Assembly (NCBI GenBank): GCA_964396185.1
Contig: CAYNEI010000008.1
Coordinates: 21,397-85,396, forward strand
Reading direction: 5' to 3'
Origin: CAYNEI01 sp964396185
Lineage (GTDB): Archaea; Thermoplasmatota; SW-10-69-26
DNA length: 64,000 bases
This document shows positions 59,349-64,000 of the stretch, one piece after another. The position numbers were made by a program, and so were the translations under genes. Within the stretch, counting starts at the first letter, position 1, and every line of letters begins with the position of its first letter. A model generated the notes under the pieces. It saw nothing but the letters and a program-made list of their open reading frames with translations. It made no database searches and was not told the origin of the DNA.

Positions 59349-59474
59349 CTTATATCCCCCAAGCCGGCCGAGCTAGGGGTGTCACCTCAGGGGGCCAGGG
59401 CTCCCGGACCGGATACGTCCGGGCCAGCCCGCTCACGCGCCCCGGGGAACGCAGAGAACGCAGGTGAGCCAGCT
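59349..59474 (+). promoter_or_regulatory. Promoter and long structured leader of the RHH-like gene
   Basis: A TATA-like CTTATATCC at 59349-59357 is followed by about 90-100 nt of leader before the TTG start at 59475. The leader contains a perfect hairpin CCCGGAC/GTCCGGG (59403-59409 and 59417-59423) and ends with AGGTGAG as ribosome-binding site. Long leaders are rare in this window. Confidence 0.45.
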
Positions 59475-59756
59475 TTGACTACGCAAGGAGCCGACGACAA
59501 CGGTCTGGGTGTGTTCATCCGCGAACAGCAGAAGGATCTCAGTGTGCGCAAGAGCATCAAGGTGAAGCTGCCCATCCGGCAGCACATCAAGCTCCACGCC
59601 CTGAAGCTGTTCACGGCGAACAACATCAGTGAGACGGTAGAGATCGCCCTCGATGAGTACTTCGATCGACAAGAGGGCGATGGTGGGGAGGCCAAGGCGG
59701 CCGGCGAGGTCGCCGACGAAGTCGCCGGGGAAACCGGCGCTGCCGCCTCCACCTGA
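59475..59756 (+). CDS. Small ribbon-helix-helix-like protein, 93 aa
   Basis: Likely start TTG 59475 with AGGTGAG 7 nt before it. The centre VRKSIKVKLPIRQHIKLHAL, KLFTANNISETVEIALDEYF has the strand-helix-helix pattern of RHH proteins, followed by a Glu/Ala/Gly-rich tail. Potential DNA-binding regulator; partners unknown. Confidence 0.6.
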   Translation: MTTQGADDNGLGVFIREQQKDLSVRKSIKVKLPIRQHIKLHALKLFTANNISETVEIALDEYFDRQEGDGGEAKAAGEVADEVAGETGAAAST

Positions 59757-59782
59757 ACAAGCCATGTAGAGGGTCCGAGGAC

Positions 59783-59820
59783 GGGGCATCCCGCGCCGCT
59801 GGTGGTTGCTGGGATGCCCC
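59783..59820. terminator. Hairpin between convergent genes
   Basis: GGGGCATCCC (59783-59792) and GGGATGCCCC (59811-59820) form a perfect 10-bp stem with an 18-nt loop, 26 nt after the RHH-like gene stop and before the convergent gene ending at 59892. It could act on both strands. Confidence 0.5.
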
Positions 59821-59891
59821 CGCCCTCAGGCCTACGCCCAAGCCCGGGCCCGAGCGGGAGCGCGGCAGGTGGCGTGCTCGATCGACCTAGC

Positions 59892-61151
59892 CTATCCTTC
59901 CTCCACGCGAGCCCTGGCCAGCGCCATGAGGCCCACCGCGCCCAGGATCAACAGCACACCTGGACCCGGTGCATCGTTCTCCTCTCCTGCTTGCCCGTCA
60001 CCATCCTGCTCCGAGCCAGCCGCATCCTGATCATCGCCGGAGGCCGCGTTCGAGGAGCCGTCTGCGCCGGCCGAACCATCCTGGCCCGCTGCCCCCGTGC
60101 TATCACCGTCCCCGGACGGCGAGCCCGGGTCCTGGGGCGAGGGCGCCGGCGGGGTGGCCGAGACGCTGATGGCCAAGGCCCGATCAGCACCCAGGGGCTC
60201 GCTTGTGGCATGCAGTGTTAGCAGGTCCTGGCCGGCGGCATCGCTAGGCGCGGTGACGTACAGGCGCAAGATCTTCGCCTGGCCTGGATCCAGGGTGACC
60301 CGACTGTCGTCCAGCCGGGCGCTCCAGTCATCCGGCACGTCGCCCACCGTGAGCTCCACCGTGTCGGCCTGGTCGGCATCGTTGGCCACCGTGATGCTCA
60401 CCACGCCCTGATCGCCGGATGCCAGCTCGAGGCTGTTCGGCGTGGCCACCAACTGGATCGCGCTGGGCACAGCACCCTCGAACTGGCCGAAGGCGTACGT
60501 GTCACCGAACGAGAGGCTGGGCCCCAGCGTCGGGTTGAGCGGATCGATGTGGTCGTCCGGTGTGAGGCCCTGGGCGTGAGGCGCGTAGTCCAGCACCAGA
60601 CCCTGGTTGGGCAAGTGGCTGGTCACGTAGAACCGGGTGAGCTCGTCGCCCACCGACGGGCCGCCCACATCCGCCTTGGCGATCCGGAAGACCACCTGGT
60701 TGTCCTCGGGCTGCACGGCACCGGCGATCTCCCCGAGCGAGCTCTGGTCCCGCCAGAGCTCCTGGCGTGAGGTGATCTTGTCGGAGCCCTCGGCAAGCGA
60801 GAGCACCGAGGAGGCGTGGTAGGCCTGGCCACCGATCGTGAAGTGGGCCCACAGCTCAGCCAACGGCGAGGAGAAGCCGTTCTCGTCCGGGATGTCGGCC
60901 ACCTGGATGACCAGGGTGAACGCGTCCCGGCTCTCGGTTGAGATCCAGGCAGCGTGGATGTCGCCCACCGTGCGCGCTTCCTCAGGGGCGACGTCGGCCT
61001 CTGAGAGCGCACCGCTGTCGATGTAATGCTGCACATCGACATCCCCGTGTGCGTCTTCGATCTCTGGCGAACTCTGGCTACCGGCTGCGGCGGAACCGCT
61101 GGCCAGCAGGAATAGGACGGTTAGAACAAGAGCCCTCTTCAATGCAACCAC
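59892..61151 (-). CDS. Secreted surface protein with PGF-CTERM-like tail
   Basis: 419 aa from GTG 61151, 28 nt after a TATA box (61175-61185). Signal peptide (RALVLTVLFLLASGSAAAG), a body with a carbohydrate-binding-like region (DAFTLVIQVADIPDENG, HFTIGGQAYHASSVLSL), then an NPCBM/NEW3-like beta domain (SITVANDADQADTVELTV, VTLDPGQAKILRLYV). A Gly/Asp/Ser-rich linker leads to APGPGVLLILGAVGLMALAR, a short hydrophobic tail with basic end as in archaeosortase substrates. Confidence 0.75.
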   Translation of the reverse strand: MVALKRALVLTVLFLLASGSAAAGSQSSPEIEDAHGDVDVQHYIDSGALSEADVAPEEARTVGDIHAAWISTESRDAFTLVIQVADIPDENGFSSPLAELWAHFTIGGQAYHASSVLSLAEGSDKITSRQELWRDQSSLGEIAGAVQPEDNQVVFRIAKADVGGPSVGDELTRFYVTSHLPNQGLVLDYAPHAQGLTPDDHIDPLNPTLGPSLSFGDTYAFGQFEGAVPSAIQLVATPNSLELASGDQGVVSITVANDADQADTVELTVGDVPDDWSARLDDSRVTLDPGQAKILRLYVTAPSDAAGQDLLTLHATSEPLGADRALAISVSATPPAPSPQDPGSPSGDGDSTGAAGQDGSAGADGSSNAASGDDQDAAGSEQDGDGQAGEENDAPGPGVLLILGAVGLMALARARVEEG

Positions 61152-61174
61152 CAGCCCCTCTTTTCTCAGCACCC

Positions 61175-61185
61175 CATATTTATCC
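61175..61185 (-). promoter_or_regulatory. TATA box for the surface protein at 61151
   Basis: GGATAAATATG on the minus strand, about 28 nt before GTG 61151; a strong archaeal TATA match. Confidence 0.6.
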
Positions 61186-61290
61186 GTTCGGCCAGGCCCG
61201 AGAGCAGGCCAGCGCCTGCACGTGGTCGAACGAGCGGCTCGGCCTGATCGAACGAAGCCCTGTGATCGGGCGAACGAGTGGCTCTGCCGG

Positions 61291-61908
61291 TCAGGCCGGG
61301 GCCTGCGGGGGATCCGGGTCGCCCAGGTTGGCGCGGTAGGCCTCGTAGCGGAAGGAGAGCTCGAAGCTGTTCGAGCCATCCGGTTCGATCTCAAGCTCAG
61401 GCGCGTTGGGTACCGGCCGTTGGCCCGGCGCGTCCTCCAGGGTGACGGTGATCCCCCAGTCCCCAAGTCCACCCTGGCTGGCGTGGCTCGACGCGCGCTC
61501 GGTGGCCTGGGTGCGCGTCGTGGTGTTGAAATGGTCCACCGCGGGCGGGGCGCGCATGGGGAAGGTGAGCAGGATCGTGCCGTTCGTGGCGTTGGCCTGC
61601 CTGGCGGCGCCGCCAGGGGGTTGCACGGTGAGACGGAACTCGTCCGGCTGACCGACATCATCGGTCCAGGTCAAGCTCACTTCGACCCGCGTCACGTTCG
61701 AGGCCGACAGCGCCACCGTCACGTTGCTGCTCTCATCCTCCTCGAGCTCGCCCGTGTGCGTGGTGGCTGGCCCAGGGTCCACAGGCCAGCTCACAGGGAA
61801 GGTCTGCATCGGCACCTCGGCCTGGTCGGACTCGTAGGCGAAGACACCGAAGAGAGCAGCGATGAGCACGGCGGCCCCGGCGCCTGCCATGATCCAGTCC
61901 GGTTGCAT
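61291..61908 (-). CDS. Membrane-anchored extracellular protein, 205 aa
   Basis: N-terminal helix (DWIMAGAGAAVLIAALFGVFAY) and an extracellular beta-rich domain (SNVTVALSASNVTRVEVSLTW) with several N-glycosylation sequons. It ends Pro-rich. No family is recognised. A TCTTTAACC-complement TATA box (61935-61943) is about 30 nt upstream. Confidence 0.65.
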   Translation of the reverse strand: MQPDWIMAGAGAAVLIAALFGVFAYESDQAEVPMQTFPVSWPVDPGPATTHTGELEEDESSNVTVALSASNVTRVEVSLTWTDDVGQPDEFRLTVQPPGGAARQANATNGTILLTFPMRAPPAVDHFNTTTRTQATERASSHASQGGLGDWGITVTLEDAPGQRPVPNAPELEIEPDGSNSFELSFRYEAYRANLGDPDPPQAPA

Positions 61909-62003
61909 GGGCGCCCCTGCTATCCGGTGTCCTCTCTTTAACCCCCCTGCACCTGGCCTTGCTGCAACCCTGTTGCTACCCGCCTGCTACGCTTGGCCGC
62001 ATC

Positions 62004-62942
62004 TCACCCGAACCGGTGCTCGTAGCCCCGATCGAGCACGCGCTGCTCATCTCCGTCGAGCAGCACGGCCCCCTGGCCTTTGAGCGTGCGACCCACCACC
62101 GCCGGGGAGAGCCCCAGCGCCTCCAGCCGGGCGAGCACCTGGTCGACCCGGTCACCGGGCACACTGGCCACGAGCTCGTAGTCCCCGCCACCATCCAGCG
62201 CGCCCTCCAAGCCCGCGGCGTCCTCGATGGCCCACGGGTGCAGCGGCACTTGGTCACCGTCCACCTCGATGCCCACCCCACTGGCCTCCGCGATGGCACT
62301 GGCGCCCTCGGCTAGGCCGTCGCTCAAGTCCATGCAACAGCTCACGCCTGCCTCGCGCAGGTGCAAGCCCGCCTCGATGCGCGGCGTCGGCTCGAGCAAG
62401 GGGCTAGCCTTGGCCGGCGAGAGGCCTCCCTGGATGCGGGCCAGTGCGGCACTCGCACCGCCCAAGGGGCCGGTGACCACCAGCACCTGGCCCGGCTGGG
62501 CGTGCGACCGGCTCATGGCTTGGCCGGGCTCGGTGGTGCCGAGCGCGGTGACGGCCAGGCTGAGCTCCTGGCGGGGCTTGGTGTCCCCGCCGAGCACCTC
62601 GGCACCCACACTCTCAGCCACACCAGACAAGCCCCGGGCCATGTCCCGCGCCTCGCCCAGCGTCATCTTGGGCGGCAGACCGTAGCCCACGAGCACGCCG
62701 GTGGGCTTGGCCCCCGCCGCGGCGAGATCCGAGAGGGCTGCCGCCCCGGCCAGATGGCCCGCCATGGCCGGTGGTGTGCCTGGGGGGAAGTGGCTGGCCT
62801 GGGCGAAGGTGTCCACGGTGGCCACAAGGTCCACGGTGCCCAAGGGGACGACAGCGCAATCGTCGGTGAACCCGGCGGTGTTCGCCTGGCTGGTCAGGTG
62901 CTCGGTGAGCGCCTCGATCAGCTCGCGCTCGGGCGGGAGCAT
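62004..62942 (-). CDS. thiL: Thiamine-monophosphate kinase
   Basis: 312 aa from ATG 62942, sharing one base with the ferredoxin stop. PurM-like fold: TDDCAVVPLGTVDLVATVDT, AAALSDLAAAGAKPTGVLVG, GGDTKPRQELSLAVTALG and CCMDLSDGLAEGASAIAEAS. It phosphorylates thiamine phosphate to the diphosphate, completing the pathway begun by ThiDN at 28475. Co-transcribed with a ferredoxin. Confidence 0.93.
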   Translation of the reverse strand: MLPPERELIEALTEHLTSQANTAGFTDDCAVVPLGTVDLVATVDTFAQASHFPPGTPPAMAGHLAGAAALSDLAAAGAKPTGVLVGYGLPPKMTLGEARDMARGLSGVAESVGAEVLGGDTKPRQELSLAVTALGTTEPGQAMSRSHAQPGQVLVVTGPLGGASAALARIQGGLSPAKASPLLEPTPRIEAGLHLREAGVSCCMDLSDGLAEGASAIAEASGVGIEVDGDQVPLHPWAIEDAAGLEGALDGGGDYELVASVPGDRVDQVLARLEALGLSPAVVGRTLKGQGAVLLDGDEQRVLDRGYEHRFG

Positions 62943-63226
62943 CAGCCCTGGCCCTCCGAAGAGGAAGAAGACGAAGAGGAGGGAGAGGAGGAGCCGCCGA
63001 ACGTGTCCGAGGTGAGCGCGCCCGTGGGGCAGGCGCGCACGCACAGGTCGCACTCGATGCACGCCTGGGTGATGTCCACGTGGCCGCCGATCAGCTCCAC
63101 GGCATCCACGGGGCAAACGCCCACGCAACCACCGCAATCGGTGCACAGGTCGGCCTGGAACTCCGGGATCACTGAGCCCCCATCCCGGCCGACCTGCAAG
63201 AGCTTGCCGGCCCGCTCCCGGGCCAC
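62942..63226 (-). CDS. 2[4Fe-4S] ferredoxin with serine-rich tail
   Basis: 94 aa from GTG 63226. Two cluster motifs: CTDCGGCVGVCP and CIECDLCVRACP. A short N-terminal extension precedes them. The C-terminus is an unusual serine run (SSSPSSSSSSSSEG) encoded by a GA-rich strand at 62945-63000. It carries low-potential electrons. Its promoter is shared symmetrically with the divergent ligase gene. Confidence 0.88.
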   Translation of the reverse strand: MARERAGKLLQVGRDGGSVIPEFQADLCTDCGGCVGVCPVDAVELIGGHVDITQACIECDLCVRACPTGALTSDTFGGSSSPSSSSSSSSEGQG

Positions 63227-63247
63227 GCTCCGGCCACGCCACGGGCC

Positions 63248-63264
63248 GGCAGTTTATTACTGCC
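63248..63264. promoter_or_regulatory. Palindromic bidirectional promoter
   Basis: GGCAGT-TTATT-ACTGCC is a perfect 6-5-6 inverted repeat whose AT-rich centre reads as a TATA-like box on both strands. It is centred 26 nt from the plus start (63282) and 30 nt from the minus start (63226), the spacing for leaderless transcription both ways. Confidence 0.55.
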
Positions 63265-63315
63265 CAGGGCGGTGGCGGAGCGTGGACCTGGTCCTCGACC
63301 GCCACCGCCCTGGGC
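63262..63315. repeat. 17-bp perfect inverted repeat over the ligase start
   Basis: GCCCAGGGCGGTGGCGG (63262-63278) and CCGCCACCGCCCTGGGC (63299-63315) are exact reverse complements with a 20-nt loop that contains the GTG start at 63282. The right arm encodes part of the ligase N-terminus. Confidence 0.85.
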
Positions 63316-64000
63316 GCGAGAACATGGCCATCGACGTGGCCCTGCTGGAGCGCGGCGAGCCCACGGTGCGCCTCTACGGATGGCGTCCTGGCTGCGTCTC
63401 GCTGGGCTACACCCAGTCCCCGGATGATGTGGACCAGGGGGCGATCCAGGCCAACGGCTTCGACACGGTCGAGCGACCCACCGGCGGCGGAGCCATCCTG
63501 CACCTGCCCAGTGAGGTCACCTACTGTGTGGTCCTGCCCACCGACTGGCCAGGCCTGCCAGGGGATCTCTTCGAGGACTACCGCTACCTCAGCGCTGGGG
63601 TCATCGAAGCCCTGGCCAGCATCGGTGTGGACCCCAGCTACCAGCAGGCCCAGGGCGGCAAGGACGCCTTCTGCTACCTGCGCGAGGCCGGCGTGTCCAT
63701 CGTGGCCGAGAGCCGCAAGCTCTCCGGCGGGGCCCAGCGGCGCACCAAGCATGCCGTGCTCCAGCACGGCACCGTGCTCGTGGAGAGCGACGCCGATCTG
63801 CTCGGCGAGATCTTCGGCCAGGACCCGGACCACATCGCGGCCAGCGTGGGCTCGTTGGGCCAGATGGGCATCGAGATCGAGCGCGACGAGCTCGTTGACC
63901 GGCTCGCTGGTGCGTTCTTGGCCACGCTTGGGGTCCAGGAGCCGCCGGCCATGGTTGGGCCGGAGGCCATGGATCGGTTGCTCGAAGAGGCGGCATCGCG
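63282..64000 (+). CDS. lplA: Lipoate-protein ligase A family (3' end outside window)
   Basis: About 239 residues from GTG 63282 (VDLVLDRHRPGRENMAID) to the window end. Family motifs are RPTGGGAILHLPSEVTY (lipoyl-AMP loop), SIVAESRKLSGGAQRRTKHAVLQHGTVL (catalytic Lys region) and a C-terminal helical stretch. It attaches lipoate to E2 or H proteins, or octanoate in LipM-like members. The start is set by the promoter distance. Confidence 0.9.
   Translation, partial: MDLVLDRHRPGRENMAIDVALLERGEPTVRLYGWRPGCVSLGYTQSPDDVDQGAIQANGFDTVERPTGGGAILHLPSEVTYCVVLPTDWPGLPGDLFEDYRYLSAGVIEALASIGVDPSYQQAQGGKDAFCYLREAGVSIVAESRKLSGGAQRRTKHAVLQHGTVLVESDADLLGEIFGQDPDHIAASVGSLGQMGIEIERDELVDRLAGAFLATLGVQEPPAMVGPEAMDRLLEEAAS

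Overview
This is a GC-rich (about two thirds G+C by eye) archaeal window, most probably from an uncultured euryarchaeon of the Thermoplasmatota side. The archaeal assignment rests on genes with no bacterial equivalent in this form: a PriS-type primase small subunit next to a GINS subunit, Pelota beside an RqcH/NEMF-type protein, a class I CCA-adding enzyme, a PAC2 protein, a ThiD-ThiN fusion, an archaeal-type UMP kinase and a tRNA-Leu without an encoded CCA. TATA-like boxes about 25-30 nt upstream of start codons indicate many leaderless transcripts. A bacterial-type topoisomerase I, two CspA-like proteins and SipW/TasA-like secretion genes fit a lineage rich in bacterial acquisitions. No rRNA, CRISPR array or recognisable transposase is present.

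Layout. 1-3041 (minus): a secretion operon with a TasA-like fibre protein, an ER-type signal peptidase, a repeat-rich surface protein and a truncated secreted protein. The last two are separated by a 483-bp element with terminal inverted repeats that is packed with small hairpins. 3181-8524 (minus): cysteine synthase, MidA-like methyltransferase, topoisomerase I. 8633-11498: small hypothetical genes (two are tandem duplicates), an oxidoreductase and a cold-shock protein. 11654-15550: a lower-GC island beside tRNA-Leu, with a six-gene, translationally coupled operon encoding an OB-fold protein, a possible PD-(D/E)XK nuclease and a RelE/ParE-like protein, a divergent unknown gene and a DUF429-like protein. 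16148-22211: second cold-shock protein, ThyX, 2'-5' RNA ligase-like protein, CCA-adding enzyme, a membrane protein and a fused beta-oxidation enzyme. 22208-28227: nitrilase (with an artificial gap), bat-like regulator, LVIVD-type lipoprotein, PAC2 protein, epimerase, cupredoxin. 28287-36495: ThiDN, two tandem paralogues, surface proteins, a chromate transporter and a pair of purple-acid-phosphatase-like proteins. 36675-42524: a secreted protein with about 17 repeats, a second DUF429-like protein, a lipoprotein, a K+ channel and a YbaK-like deacylase.

42566-50408 is information processing: a P-loop kinase, Pelota and RqcH in one operon (ribosome rescue), a zinc-ribbon membrane protein, UMP kinase, then PriS and GINS in one operon. 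50489-59023 is copper/iron chemistry and regulation: a copper-oxidase lipoprotein, a haem-protein-like membrane protein, a tRNA-binding-domain protein, a DUF4382-type lipoprotein, a GNAT, an MBL hydrolase, an alpha/beta hydrolase, and a DtxR - multicopper oxidase - ZIP operon. 59187-64000: a 29-aa membrane peptide, an RHH-like protein, two surface proteins, ThiL, a 2[4Fe-4S] ferredoxin and a divergent lipoate-protein ligase sharing a palindromic promoter.

Two sequence-level patterns recur outside genes. First, seven intergenic regions carry long imperfect inverted repeats built from short tandem purine-rich words (CACAAAGG, CGCGGAGA or CACGGAG types), plus one solo arm. Second, both runs of 100 N are flanked by identical 55-nt sequences; removing the N run and one copy restores one intact reading frame in each case, so both gaps look like scaffolding artefacts.
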